DNA of 64,000 nucleotides, taken from positions 40,994 through 104,993 of the forward strand of contig JAEYWK010000042.1 of NCBI GenBank assembly GCA_023431345.1. Direction: 5' to 3'. Source of the stretch: Pseudomonadota bacterium. Lineage in GTDB: Bacteria; Myxococcota_A; Polyangia; Polyangiales; Polyangiaceae. Below, one piece after another: positions 43,447 to 52,284 of the stretch (positions are counted from its first letter, which is position 1; the number at the start of each line of letters is the position of its first letter). The notes below the pieces were generated by a model. The model did no database searches. It was not told the DNA's origin and saw nothing but the letters and a program-made list of their open reading frames with translations. The position numbers and the translations under genes are program-made.

Positions 43447-44763
43447 TCAGCGGGGCCTTTTGTCGGAAACGGAGACGCCAGTCGCGAGGCGCAGGGCCGC
43501 GCGCGAAAACGCCAGGTCGGCGTCGGCTTGAATCTTGGCGGAGGAGGCGAGGAAGGCGTCGCGCTGGGCTTGGGTGACGTCGAGCTGCGTCGCCACGCCC
43601 GCCGAGTAGCGCTCCAGCGAGAGATCGGCGGCGCGCTTGGCGGCTGCCTCCTGCGCGCGCGCCGAGCGGCTCTTGGCGATGCCGGCCTCCACCCGCTTGA
43701 ACGCCTCGAAGGCCGCGTCCTCGGACGCGCGCCGCGTGCGCTCGACCCGCACGCGCTGCACCTCGAGCGCGGCTGCCTGCGCGTCGCTCCCGGCCCAAGT
43801 GCCGTAGTCGAGGCGCCACGACAGCACCAGCTGCAGCGTGTAGGTCGCGTTTCTGCCGCCGAAGCCGGTCGCGTTGGTGATGCGCTCTTGCGCCGAGCCT
43901 GCCAGCGTCGGCCACAGCGCGCGGCTGGCCGCCTTGCGGTTCTGCTCCGCGGCCTCGCCGAGCTTCTGCGCCGCGCGCTGGCCGGGGGTGCCGCCAGCCA
44001 AGCTCACCCAGTTGCCGAGCGCGCCCTCGCCGCGCAGATCGTCTTCCGGGAACGCCTGCGCGACCTCGGGCGAGAGACCGCTCAGCGTCTCGAGCGCGCG
44101 AGCCGCCAGCGCCGCTCCCAGCTCCGCGTCGGCCAAATCTTGCTCCGCGCGCGCCACGCTGGCGGCCGCGCGCTCGTGATCCAGATCCGTCGCGGCGCCG
44201 GCGGCCCGGCGATCGTCGACGTTCTGGAGGTTCGCCTGCGCCAGCTTGATCGACTCCTGCGCGGAGCGCAGCAGCGCCCCTGCACCCAAGAACTGATAGT
44301 AAGCGCGCGCGACGCTGCGCGACACGTCGATGGTCGTAGCGCCGCGCTGCTCGCTCGCGCTCTCACGCAGCGCGATCGCGGCTTTGTAGCGGTGATAGCT
44401 GGCCAGATCGATGATCGGCACGTCGAGCTGCAGAAAGGCGTCGAGCTGGTTGAGCGGCGTGATGACCAGTCTGATCGGGTCCATGCCCGGCTGCAGCGGG
44501 AACTCGGCCGCGACTTCCTCTTGGTTACGCGTGTACACCCCTCGCGCCGAGAACGACGGCGTCAGCCTGCCCAGGGCGGCGCTCGCCTCCGCGTCGCGCT
44601 GAGTCTCGGTGGCGGCCGCCTCGCGCGCGTCGAAGCTGTGGGTCTTGGCGCGCTCGAGGAAAGACTCGAGCGGCTGCGTCGCGTGGGCCGCGAGCGATAG
44701 CGTCGAAGCCAGCGCCAGGCCAGAAGAAGCGGCAAAGAACCGGATAAATTGCGGGTGTTTCAA
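43447..44763 (-). CDS. TolC-family outer-membrane efflux channel
   Basis: The protein has 438 residues, with a signal peptide of about 28 residues (LALASTLSLAAHA). Typical OEP pattern of two long helical repeats with Ala/Glu/Gln-rich heptads (SAQESIKLAQANLQNVDDRR; AKRAADLSLERYSAGVATQ) and the short strands SARGVYTRNQEE and YTLQLVLSWRLDYG. It forms the trimeric outer-membrane duct for the RND pump. It starts 2 bases after the tetR stop, so regulator and channel are probably on one message. Confidence 0.9.
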   Translation of the reverse strand: MKHPQFIRFFAASSGLALASTLSLAAHATQPLESFLERAKTHSFDAREAAATETQRDAEASAALGRLTPSFSARGVYTRNQEEVAAEFPLQPGMDPIRLVITPLNQLDAFLQLDVPIIDLASYHRYKAAIALRESASEQRGATTIDVSRSVARAYYQFLGAGALLRSAQESIKLAQANLQNVDDRRAAGAATDLDHERAAASVARAEQDLADAELGAALAARALETLSGLSPEVAQAFPEDDLRGEGALGNWVSLAGGTPGQRAAQKLGEAAEQNRKAASRALWPTLAGSAQERITNATGFGGRNATYTLQLVLSWRLDYGTWAGSDAQAAALEVQRVRVERTRRASEDAAFEAFKRVEAGIAKSRSARAQEAAAKRAADLSLERYSAGVATQLDVTQAQRDAFLASSAKIQADADLAFSRAALRLATGVSVSDKRPR

Positions 44764-44765
44764 GA

Positions 44766-45422
44766 CTAAACTCCTTGCATATCCGGAGCAGCGCGGCTTG
44801 CCCCGGTGTCCTGCGCCAAGAGTACGTCGACGACTTGCGCCGCGAACTGCTTGGCAGGCAGCGAATCATGGGGGCCACTGACGAAATGCTCAATCATGCA
44901 GTAGTGGTGCAAGCTGCCGATCAGCATGCGCGACATCGTCTCGGCGGGACCGCGGCGGAGCCGTCCACCATCCATCTCCGACTCGAGGTACGTGCACAGG
45001 GCGGTCAGCGTCCGGCGATAGCGCGAAGCGCGCTCGGAGCTGCGCTCGGAGCACAGCTGATGCTCGGGGTTCGACCACGACATGACCATCACCGGCATCG
45101 CCACGCGGCCGAAATCGAGAAAGCGTTCGGCGAACTCGATCAAGGTCGCGCGCAGCTCCCCAGCGCCCGCGCGCGCGAGCAGCGTCTCCACCAGAGACAG
45201 GGCCGCGTCCGGATCGAAATTCATGGCGGAGCGGAACAGCTCTTCCTTCGATTTGAAGCGGTGGAAGATCGTGCCCTCCGCGATACCCGCGCGGCTCGCC
45301 ACCTCAGAGGTGGTGGCGCGGATGCCGAGCTCCAAGAACACCTCGCGCGCGACCTCGAGCAGGCGCTCGGTAGAGATGACCGGCGGGCGACCACGCGTGC
45401 GAGCACCGGGAGCTTTTCCCAT
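44766..45422 (-). CDS. TetR/AcrR-family regulator of the efflux operon
   Basis: The protein has 218 residues from ATG 45422. N-terminal helix-turn-helix (about 17-63: LLEVAREVFLELGIRATTS, then VASRAGIAEGTIFHRFKSKE) and an all-helical ligand domain. The frame stays open for 72 codons upstream, but that part crosses the candidate operator and reads as non-coding, so the short start is chosen. It is first in a tetR-tolC-mfp-rnd run with gaps of 2, 8 and 24 bases, and probably represses its own operon until a drug-like ligand binds (inference from the family). Confidence 0.92.
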   Translation of the reverse strand: MGKAPGARTRGRPPVISTERLLEVAREVFLELGIRATTSEVASRAGIAEGTIFHRFKSKEELFRSAMNFDPDAALSLVETLLARAGAGELRATLIEFAERFLDFGRVAMPVMVMSWSNPEHQLCSERSSERASRYRRTLTALCTYLESEMDGGRLRRGPAETMSRMLIGSLHHYCMIEHFVSGPHDSLPAKQFAAQVVDVLLAQDTGASRAAPDMQGV

Positions 45423-45480
45423 TGATTCCGGAGATTTGAGCTTTCCGGCGCTGGCGTTGCGGGGAGGAGCGGCCACTGGA

Positions 45481-45503
45481 TTATTGAGTTGGGACTCACA
45501 TAA
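45481..45503. promoter_or_regulatory. Candidate TetR operator upstream of the efflux operon
   Basis: TTATTGAGT (45481-45489), TGGG, ACTCACATAA (45494-45503): an inverted repeat with a one-base bulge, 58 bases upstream of the tetR start, within an AT-richer patch. On the minus strand it overlaps promoter-like sequence (TGAATT, 16 bases, AATAAT), as expected for an autorepressor site. Confidence 0.5.
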
Positions 45504-45586
45504 TTCAGGCGGCCTCCAGCGCAAGCCCCGCGCGCTGAAAAAATGCGTCGCGGCGCCAGCGCTGACCGGCGCCGTGACGTCAGTCG

Positions 45587-46297
45587 CTAGGCGGGAAGTA
45601 GGACAGCCGTCTCGACGCGATTGGCTTCCAGCGCCCAACGCGCCGTGAGCGTTCGCCCAGCCTGAAACTCCGCGCTCCAGTCCAGCGCCAGCTCGAGCAC
45701 GAGCTCACCGCGCCCTCGGGCGTCGTGCAGCTCGCCCGTGATCGACAGCACGCGCGCGGCGTGAAAGTCCATGAAATGTCCCACGAAGGGATACAAGCAC
45801 TTATAGAGGCTCTCTTTGGCGGAGAACGCGAGCGTGACGGCGTGGTGCTCCGGTACGGCGAGCCCCGACGTCATGGCCTGACGCTCGGCGTCGCTGCAGA
45901 TGCGCGCGCGGAGCTCCTCGCTGGCGCGGGCGTCCATCAGCCGCTCGGCGTCGATGCCGAGCGAGCGCACGTCGCGGGCCAGCGCGACGGCGCACAGCGC
46001 GCGCTCGGCCCCATGCGTGATGGACCCCGCGACGTGCGCGGGCCAGCGCGGGCTGCCGTCTTCGTTGCGCTCGGGCGTGGCCGCCACGCCGAGCGCGGCC
46101 AAGGCCTGCTGCGCCGCCCAGCGCCCCGCCAGGAACTCGGCGCGGCGCTTGTTCACGGCTCGCACGGGGGCGCCGCTCACTTGCAGGTCCGAAAGCTCGC
46201 TGAGCACCAGCTCGTGGTCGCGGACCAAGAAGCCGGCCGTCTTCACGGCGGGGCCGAAATCGAGCAGCGGCGCCTCACGAGTCAGCCGCGAGCTCAC
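45587..46297 (-). CDS. 4'-phosphopantetheinyl transferase (EntD-like)
   Basis: The protein has 236 residues. It moves the phosphopantetheine arm of CoA onto carrier proteins of polyketide, peptide or fatty-acid synthases. Seen: RRAEFLAGRWAAQQAL, SITHGAERALCAVA, the Mg-binding SLGIDAERL, and FSAKESLYKCLYPFVG: the full EntD-type signature. It starts one base after the stop of the sigma54 activator, so translation is probably coupled. Carrier proteins are not coded in this window; in such bacteria the enzyme commonly serves secondary metabolism elsewhere (known). Confidence 0.93.
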   Translation of the reverse strand: MSSRLTREAPLLDFGPAVKTAGFLVRDHELVLSELSDLQVSGAPVRAVNKRRAEFLAGRWAAQQALAALGVAATPERNEDGSPRWPAHVAGSITHGAERALCAVALARDVRSLGIDAERLMDARASEELRARICSDAERQAMTSGLAVPEHHAVTLAFSAKESLYKCLYPFVGHFMDFHAARVLSITGELHDARGRGELVLELALDWSAEFQAGRTLTARWALEANRVETAVLLPA

Positions 46298-46298
46298 G

Positions 46299-48152
46299 TC
46301 ACTCCGGATCGATGAGCGCGCTCTGCGTGGCCCCGCTCGGCATCGGATTCTGCTCCTTCTCGAGGTAGCGGAAGATCGTGCGCGGATCGACGCCGAGGTC
46401 GCGCGCCGTCTGGGTGCGGTTGCCGTTGTTGCGCTCGAGCACCTCCAGCACGTAGCGGCGCTGGAAATCTTCCTTGGCCTTCTCGAGCGGCACGATCGGT
46501 TGCTCTGCCTCGGGCCCGAGATCCAAATCTTCGGGGCCGAGCAGCGTCTGATCGCAAAGCACGAGCGCCTTCTTGATGCGGTTCTCGAGCTGACGAATGT
46601 TGCCCGGCCAGCTGAATTTCTTGATCGCGGCCAGCGCCTGCGGCGAGAAGCCGCGCACCGGGCTGTTCAGCTCGTCCGCGTGCTTGCTCAGGAGCGCCTT
46701 GGCGATGATGAACACGTCGTCGCCGCGATCGCGCAGCGGCGGTAGCCACAGGTTCACCACGTTCAGGCGATAGTAGAGATCTTCCCGGAACTCGCCGGTC
46801 TTGATCATCTCTTCGAGGTTGCGGTTGGTGGCGGCGACGATGCGAATGTCGCACTTCTCGGGGCGGTTGTCGCCGACGCGGAAGACCACGCGCTCTTGCA
46901 AAGCGCGCAGCAGCTTGACCTGCATCGGCGGCGGCAGCTCCCCGATTTCGTCGAGGAACAGCGAGCCGCCGTCGGCCTGCTGAAACTTGCCCGAGCGGCT
47001 GGCCACCGCGCCCGTGAAGGCGCCCTTCACGTGACCGAACATCTCGCTCTCGATCAGGTTCTCGGGGATGGCGCCGCAGTTGACGGTGATGAACGGGCCC
47101 TTCTCGCGGTTGCTGCGGCGGTGAAGCTCACGCGCGATCAGCTCCTTGCCGGTGCCCGTTTCGCCGGTGATGAGCACGTTGATGTCGGTGCCGGCCACCT
47201 TTTGCAGCTTGCGAAACACCTCGAGCATCGACGGACAGCTGCCGATGATTTCGCCGAAGCGCTTGTCGGAGAGCTCGGCGCTGAGTTTCTCTTTGTCGGC
47301 CCGCAGCGCTGAGAGCAGCATCGCGTTTTGCAGGATCAGCGAGGCCTGCGCGCCGAAGATCTGCAACAGATCGAGCTGCGGCCGCTCGAACAGGTGCTTG
47401 ACCTCGTCGTTGGCGACGTAGAGCGCGCCAATGGCCTCGCCCTGACTGAGCAGCGGCACGCACATGACGCTCGAGAGCTTGAGCGCGATCACGCTCTCGC
47501 TCTTGCCGAAGGTGGTGTCGGTCAGGGCGTCGCTGACGATGACCGGCCGTCGCGACTCGATCACCTGCCGCACCATGCTGTCGCTGATGACCCCGGAGGC
47601 GTCTTGAATGGCCTCACGCTGCAGGTTGCGCGACGCGCGCACGCGCGGCACCGTGTCCTTCGAGTCGCCCGGATCGACCAGGAGCACGACGCCGCGCCCC
47701 GCGCCCGTGAGCTCGATAATCGCGTCGAGCAAGGCCTCCAGCAGCTCATCGACGGAGCGGCTCGTCATCAGTCGCTCGCTGAACGCCTGCAGGCGCCGGA
47801 TGCCTTCGATGTCGCTCTTGTCGCTCTTCTTCGTCGTCTCGGTGGCGGGGGCCTCGGAAACCTCCGTGAAAAAGCTGAACGCGAGCTGCGATTTGCCGAG
47901 CGTGATCCGATCACCGTTGGCGAGGCGTGCGCGGCGCTTCTTCTTGCCGTTGATCAGGATCTCGCCTTCACGGTCGAGCTCCTCCAGCTGGAAGTCGCGC
48001 CCGTTGAACACGATCTGGGCGTGGTGATGCGCCACGCTGGCGTCAGGCAGGTGGATGTCGTTGCCGAGCGCCCGCCCCAGCGTCGTGACGGGCTTGTGCA
48101 GCCCCGTCAAAATCGGCGGGCCATCGTTCGGGAAGTAGCGGACCGTTGCCAT
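46299..48152 (-). CDS. Sigma54-dependent activator with FHA, GAF, AAA+ and Fis-type domains
   Basis: The protein has 617 residues. FHA domain (about 20-95: LGRALGNDIHLPDASVAHHHA with the Ser and His of the phosphothreonine pocket), GAF (about 135-290), AAA+ (about 310-545: Walker A GETGTGKE, sigma54-contact loop GAFTGA, Walker B LFLDEIGELP, arginine finger LYYRLN), and a Fis-type helix-turn-helix (about 570-605, ending GVDPRTIFRYLEKE). It activates sigma54 promoters; the FHA domain suggests control by a Ser/Thr kinase, a scheme well known in myxobacteria. It is coupled to the phosphopantetheinyl transferase gene. A target promoter was not identified. Confidence 0.96.
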   Translation of the reverse strand: MATVRYFPNDGPPILTGLHKPVTTLGRALGNDIHLPDASVAHHHAQIVFNGRDFQLEELDREGEILINGKKKRRARLANGDRITLGKSQLAFSFFTEVSEAPATETTKKSDKSDIEGIRRLQAFSERLMTSRSVDELLEALLDAIIELTGAGRGVVLLVDPGDSKDTVPRVRASRNLQREAIQDASGVISDSMVRQVIESRRPVIVSDALTDTTFGKSESVIALKLSSVMCVPLLSQGEAIGALYVANDEVKHLFERPQLDLLQIFGAQASLILQNAMLLSALRADKEKLSAELSDKRFGEIIGSCPSMLEVFRKLQKVAGTDINVLITGETGTGKELIARELHRRSNREKGPFITVNCGAIPENLIESEMFGHVKGAFTGAVASRSGKFQQADGGSLFLDEIGELPPPMQVKLLRALQERVVFRVGDNRPEKCDIRIVAATNRNLEEMIKTGEFREDLYYRLNVVNLWLPPLRDRGDDVFIIAKALLSKHADELNSPVRGFSPQALAAIKKFSWPGNIRQLENRIKKALVLCDQTLLGPEDLDLGPEAEQPIVPLEKAKEDFQRRYVLEVLERNNGNRTQTARDLGVDPRTIFRYLEKEQNPMPSGATQSALIDPE

Positions 48153-48195
48153 CCGGGCGGAAAGGGTATCAGAAGGCGCTGCCCCGCACAGCGAG

Positions 48196-48363
48196 TCAGG
48201 CTGAAAGAACCTGATTTTCGCGGCTCACGGGCCTGCGCGTCGCCAGAAGAGCCTGGGCGCACGGCGCGATCACCTCGGAAAATGCCGCCCGCGCCAGCTC
48301 GGCGCGCAGGCGCGGCGGCACGATGCCGTGTGCCAACGCCACCAGCTCGTCGGCCGAGGTCAT
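48196..48363 (-). CDS. Possible small protein of 55 residues
   Basis: ATG 48363 overlaps the stop of the Cys-rich frame as ATGA. The frame has mainly G/C at third positions and reads MTSADELVALAHGIVPPR at the start and VSRENQVLSA at the end, one amphipathic helical protein with one Cys. It could be a real coupled small gene or the shifted tail of the decayed gene upstream. No family is recognised. Confidence 0.35.
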   Translation of the reverse strand: MTSADELVALAHGIVPPRLRAELARAAFSEVIAPCAQALLATRRPVSRENQVLSA

Positions 48364-48689
48364 CTCGTCGGTAGCAGTAGCGGCTGGGCGAGCGGCCGCC
48401 GCGAGCTCGGCTTCCAGGACCGGCAGCTATCCGCGGCTGTTTGGCACGCGAAGCCGCTGCGCCCGCAGCCGCGAGAAATATCGTAGCGCTTACAGAAGGC
48501 GCCCCCGCAGTCAGCGTCCGACTTGCACGTCGCGGGGACGCACTGGCCCACCGGGTCACCGCATTCGCAGATATTGCCCGGACCGCACTCGGAATCTTCG
48601 AGGCAACCGTCGAGGCATATCCCGCCCATCCGCGTGCTGTCCCTCAGCATCAGCTGATTCTGCCACGGCGCAAGCGCCGCGCCGAGCAC
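48360..48689 (-). pseudogene. Remnant of a Cys-rich exported-protein gene
   Basis: The frame (GTG 48689, 109 residues) has a core of Cys motifs, DSECGPGNICECGDPVGQC then CKSDADCGGAFC and GFACQTAADSC, which in myxobacterial proteins usually continues with further CxxDxDC units after a signal peptide. Here there is no signal peptide, the N-terminus begins abruptly, and after the last Cys motif the frame runs into unrelated sequence and stops. The most likely reading is a truncated, frameshifted gene (inference). It begins 1 base after the stop of the small exported protein at 48691. Confidence 0.45.
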
Positions 48690-48690
48690 G

Positions 48691-48945
48691 TCACATCAGC
48701 TCTACGGACTTGAGCATCTCGGGCACGAATGAGGCGCGGGGTCGAAGGAGCATCACGCGCAACGGATGCGGGCGAACCCGGAGCAGCGGTGGCGTCGTCG
48801 CGAGCGTATCGCCGATGAGATCGTCAGGCGCGAAGTCGTAGGTGAAGGAGGCGGTGGGCGGGCTGGGCTTCGGCTGGGCGCCCGCAGGCCGTGCCAAGAC
48901 TAAGCCGCACACGAAGGCGCTCGCCAACAAACATCGACGGATCAT
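48691..48945 (-). CDS. Small exported protein of a myxobacterial type
   Basis: The protein has 84 residues. Signal peptide about 1-23 (CLLASAFVCGLVLARPAGA), then a short mature part: TYDFAPDDLIGDTLATTPPL and a conserved-looking end MLLRPRASFVPEMLKSVELM. From memory, short exported proteins of myxobacteria with a similar RPRxxFVxExLKSVExM ending exist; their role is unknown. It starts 44 bases after the outer-membrane-type gene upstream and is followed by the Cys-rich remnant. Confidence 0.6.
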   Translation of the reverse strand: MIRRCLLASAFVCGLVLARPAGAQPKPSPPTASFTYDFAPDDLIGDTLATTPPLLRVRPHPLRVMLLRPRASFVPEMLKSVELM

Positions 48946-48989
48946 GGCCCGTCGGACCCACGGCGTCGCCTATCCTTGGCTGGGGACCG

Positions 48990-50012
48990 TCAATTCAGCT
49001 CACCCGACACGGCGAGGCCAGCGCCGCTCTCGACCGCGAACGGCGCGAAGCCGTAGATGCGCGCGAACGCCGGCGGAGCGTCCGCGCTCGCTGCATCGCG
49101 AGAGCCGAAGGTGAAGAGCGCGCCCGCGCCGATGCCCAGCGTGGTGGCCACACCGCTGAAGATCATGCCGCGCTTGGCAGGAGGGCCGCCGTCACCCGCA
49201 TACAGCAGGTAAATGGGTAGAGACGCCGCGAAGCCGATGCCCGCCCCCAACCACATCGCGCCCAGCGACTTGTAGCTCGGGATGTAAACGGTGGACAGGG
49301 CCGCCGACGCAGCGAGGCCCACGTTGAAGCCGATCAGTCCACCGAGGGCCGCGCCGTCGTTCGAGCGCCCATAGCCCTGGCCCGCTGCCGTCGCCCCATA
49401 GCCGAACATCGAGCCCACGGCCGTGCCCCACAACACCGAGCTCGAGATGAGCAAGCTGCTCTTCGGTGACGGTGACTGGAAGTAGCTGAGCGCGAGGCCG
49501 CCCGCGGCGCCGAGCGTCGAGCCAATCGCCTCCGCGCGAGCCAGGCCGCGAAAGCCCCACTCGTCTTCTTTTCGAGCGCGCACGACTTGGTAGCCCCAGA
49601 TACCGAGCCCTTCCCCGGCGCCGATCAGAGCCCCGGTCGCGATGGCGGCGGGGGCCCCGCGCTTGAACCTCGGGCGATCCATGAAATACACGCCCACCGG
49701 CGCGCCCACGCCGAGGATGGCGGGGGGGATCAAGAACAGGGCCGGGTCTTCGAAGCCAACCTCCGTGGAGAGCCAGACACCGATGCCCGCTCCATAAGCG
49801 CCGGCGACGCCGTACAGCACACCAAGCTCCAGCGAGGTGCGCTCGCGCACCGGCGCGGCTTGGTAGTAGACCGGCTGCGGAAAGGTCGGCTGCTGAAAGG
49901 TGACGCCGCCCTGGACTGGCTGCGGCTGCCCCGGCTGGAGCTGCGCGCTCGCTCGCCCCGACCAAGCCAAGAGCCCGAGCACCGCCGCCGCACCGAGCAC
50001 CTCGCGCATCAC
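48990..50012 (-). CDS. Exported Gly/Ala-rich membrane protein of unknown function
   Basis: The protein has 340 residues. Signal peptide about 1-23 (LGLLAWSGRASA), then a Pro/Gln-rich stretch, then many glycine-rich hydrophobic segments (YGVAGAYGAGIGVWLS; AIATGALIGAGEGLGIWGYQ; TTLGIGAGALFTFGSRD). The pattern fits an outer-membrane or glycine-zipper protein, not a transporter. I do not recognise the family. Its start overlaps the gpsA stop by 4 bases (50009-50012), so it is translationally coupled to gpsA. Confidence 0.78.
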   Translation of the reverse strand: MMREVLGAAAVLGLLAWSGRASAQLQPGQPQPVQGGVTFQQPTFPQPVYYQAAPVRERTSLELGVLYGVAGAYGAGIGVWLSTEVGFEDPALFLIPPAILGVGAPVGVYFMDRPRFKRGAPAAIATGALIGAGEGLGIWGYQVVRARKEDEWGFRGLARAEAIGSTLGAAGGLALSYFQSPSPKSSLLISSSVLWGTAVGSMFGYGATAAGQGYGRSNDGAALGGLIGFNVGLAASAALSTVYIPSYKSLGAMWLGAGIGFAASLPIYLLYAGDGGPPAKRGMIFSGVATTLGIGAGALFTFGSRDAASADAPPAFARIYGFAPFAVESGAGLAVSGELN

Positions 50013-51010
50013 TCTCGCTCCTTCTTCAGCGGCCTCGCCAACAGATCGCGTACGGCCCGAGCTACTGGCTTCCCCTCGTAGAGCACCGCGTACACCTCGC
50101 TCGTGATCGGCACGTCGACCCCGAGCCGCTCCGCCAGGTGATACGCGCTGTGCGCCGTCGTCACGCCCTCGGCGACGTGCCCGAGCCCGGAGAGCACCTC
50201 GTCGAGCTTGCGTCCGCGACCGAGCTCGAAGCCGACGGTGCGGTTGCGCGACAGCTCCGCGGAGCAGGTCAAGACCAGATCTCCGAGCCCCGCGAGCCCC
50301 GCGAGGGTGAGCACGCTGCCGCCCTTGGCGACGGCTAAGCGCGCCATTTCAGCGAGGCCGCGCGTGATCAATGCCGCGCGCGTGTTGTGACCGAAGCCGA
50401 GCCCATCGGAGGCGCCCGCCGCGATCGCGATCACGTTCTTGAGCGCGCCGCCGACCTGCACGCCCGCCGGGTCATCGCTGGAATAGACGCGTAGTCGATC
50501 GCTCGCGAAGCGTTGCTGAACCGCGAGCGACCGCGTCGCATCTTGCCCCGCAGCCACGAGGTTGGTCGGCAGCTCCTGCGCGACCTCGAGCGCGAAGCTC
50601 GGCCCCGAGAGAAACACGCAGCGAGGCTCGGCCTCGACTCCGAGCACGTCCGCGGTGACCTCCGACAGCAGCATCAGCGACGTCGGCTCGATGCCCTTGG
50701 CGACGATCACCAACGTGGCGCCCTCGACCAAGTGAGGGGCGGCGAGGGCCAAGGTCCCGCGCACTGCCTCGCTCGGCACCGCGAGCACGACGAAGCGCGC
50801 CGCCGAGAGCGCGCTCTCGATGTCGGCGGTCGGCGTCAGCTGCGGCCCGAGCGAGAAGCCCGGGAGGAATGCGCGGTTCTCTCGCTCGGCTACGAGCCGA
50901 GCGGCGTGCTCGGCCTGCCATGTCCAGAGCGAGACGGGGCCTTGCTCGGACAAGTGCCGGCCGAGGGCGGTGCCCCAGGCGCCAGCACCAAGAACTGCGA
51001 TCTTATCCAT
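50009..51010 (-). CDS. gpsA: Glycerol-3-phosphate dehydrogenase [NAD(P)+]
   Basis: The protein has 333 residues from ATG 51010, the usual length. It reduces dihydroxyacetone phosphate to glycerol 3-phosphate, the first step of phospholipid synthesis. Seen: Rossmann motif VLGAGAWGTALGRHL, VIVAKGIE, the catalytic region with Lys in VGGALKNVIAIAAGASDGLG, and HNTRAALITRGLAEM. GTG 51025 is an in-frame alternative adding five residues. It is divergent from the lipoprotein gene at 51057 and coupled to the membrane-protein gene downstream. Confidence 0.95.
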   Translation of the reverse strand: MDKIAVLGAGAWGTALGRHLSEQGPVSLWTWQAEHAARLVAERENRAFLPGFSLGPQLTPTADIESALSAARFVVLAVPSEAVRGTLALAAPHLVEGATLVIVAKGIEPTSLMLLSEVTADVLGVEAEPRCVFLSGPSFALEVAQELPTNLVAAGQDATRSLAVQQRFASDRLRVYSSDDPAGVQVGGALKNVIAIAAGASDGLGFGHNTRAALITRGLAEMARLAVAKGGSVLTLAGLAGLGDLVLTCSAELSRNRTVGFELGRGRKLDEVLSGLGHVAEGVTTAHSAYHLAERLGVDVPITSEVYAVLYEGKPVARAVRDLLARPLKKERE

Positions 51011-51056
51011 GCGAAGCGACGACACTTTTTCGCCGGGCCCTACGCCCTGTCAAGCT

Positions 51057-52148
51057 ATGCTGGCCGCGATGTTCAGGCCCTGGTCCCACCTCGCCCTTTC
51101 GCTCGGTCTCGGGCTGCTGACCGCTGCCTGTGGCTCGCGCGAGAGCATGGGAGACGGCTCCTTGCGCGTGCTGGGCGCCGGCGTCGTCAATGATCCGGCC
51201 AACAAGTCGCTGCGCTTCGACGTGCTGAAGTTCGGCTTGGATCGCTTCTGTGAAGAGATGCTGAAGGCCGGCACCGCCCTGAAGCTCAGCGACCAAGAGC
51301 CCGTGGTCGGCCGCTTCTTCGCCGAGAGCTGCCAGTCGCAAGTGCTCGACGAAGAGGCACGCAAGTCGTTCGTGCTGCAGTACACGGGCAAGGGGTACGC
51401 TTGGACGAACGTCACCGGCAAGCTCGGCTTCACGTCGCGCGGCCTCGTCGAATACGCGCCCGATTTTCAGATGAGCGATGGCGCGCTCTACGTCTATTTC
51501 CGCCCGAAGACGGTGGAGGCCGCTGCGTTCCAGCTGCTATCGGTCGACTCGACGCTCGCCCAAGCCGGCCTCGCGGTTGCGGCCGCGAACGTGAATCCGG
51601 ACGAGATCGGACGGCACATTTTGGACGCGCAGCTCGAGCGAGGCTTCACCGTCATTCGCTACGGCGACGACGGTCGAACCGACTTCGGCCTCGGCTTCAT
51701 CCCCAAGGGACAGAAGCCGTTCAAGCCCTTCGACATCACCAGTAAAAAGCGCGTGCTCGTCAACGAGCGCACCGAAGTGCACCTGCACGGGCAGGACTAC
51801 ATCGGGCCGATCGCCGTCACCGACGACGACTCCGCGCTGACCGTCACCCTGGAGATCGACGGCGCCGAGTCACTCGACTACCAGATCGTGCCGAAGCCTT
51901 TGGGTGACGGCATGCTCGACCGCTACGTCCGGTCCCAGGGCCCCTGCCCGATGGTGACGCCGCCGCTGTTCGACGGCGCTGCCAGCCGCGCGCAGCGGAC
52001 CCAGCAGCCGGTTCCACTACCGGTGGGGCAGTATTTCCTGATCCTCGACAACTCCGGCGCGCTCGGCCGCTCGGCTCCCCCCGCAGGCGCGGCCGGCGAC
52101 CACGCCGTGCGCGCGGACTACGCTCTCTTGCTCGGCCCGCGCGACTGA
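51057..52148 (+). CDS. Lipoprotein of unknown function
   Basis: The protein has 363 residues from ATG 51057; ATG 51069 is also possible. Signal ends GLLTAACG (lipid Cys near residue 25). The mature part is beta-rich with no recognised domain; it contains FCEEMLKAGTALKLSDQEP, YAWTNVTGKLGFTSRGLVEY and a final TLEIDGAESLDYQIVPKP module like a periplasmic binding or jellyroll fold. The open frame upstream of 51057 runs inside the divergent gpsA and is not coding. A hairpin with T-run follows at 52215. Confidence 0.78.
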   Translation: MLAAMFRPWSHLALSLGLGLLTAACGSRESMGDGSLRVLGAGVVNDPANKSLRFDVLKFGLDRFCEEMLKAGTALKLSDQEPVVGRFFAESCQSQVLDEEARKSFVLQYTGKGYAWTNVTGKLGFTSRGLVEYAPDFQMSDGALYVYFRPKTVEAAAFQLLSVDSTLAQAGLAVAAANVNPDEIGRHILDAQLERGFTVIRYGDDGRTDFGLGFIPKGQKPFKPFDITSKKRVLVNERTEVHLHGQDYIGPIAVTDDDSALTVTLEIDGAESLDYQIVPKPLGDGMLDRYVRSQGPCPMVTPPLFDGAASRAQRTQQPVPLPVGQYFLILDNSGALGRSAPPAGAAGDHAVRADYALLLGPRD

Positions 52149-52214
52149 CTCGCGTTCTCGCGGAGAAGGCGCGATCCGTGGGCCGGAGCGCCACGTCGGG
52201 AATACGGGCCGAAT

Positions 52215-52238
52215 GCCCTTCGGCCGAGGGCCGCTTTT
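52215..52238 (+). terminator. Candidate terminator before lepB
   Basis: GCCCT (52215-52219), TCGGCCG, AGGGC (52227-52231), then CGCTTTT. A short GC stem with a T-run, 66 bases after the lipoprotein stop. It supports GTG 52285, not an earlier codon, as the lepB start. Confidence 0.4.
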
Positions 52239-52284
52239 AGGGAATTGTTCCGCGGGCTGCAGTGCTAATGGAGTTCAGGCGTTC

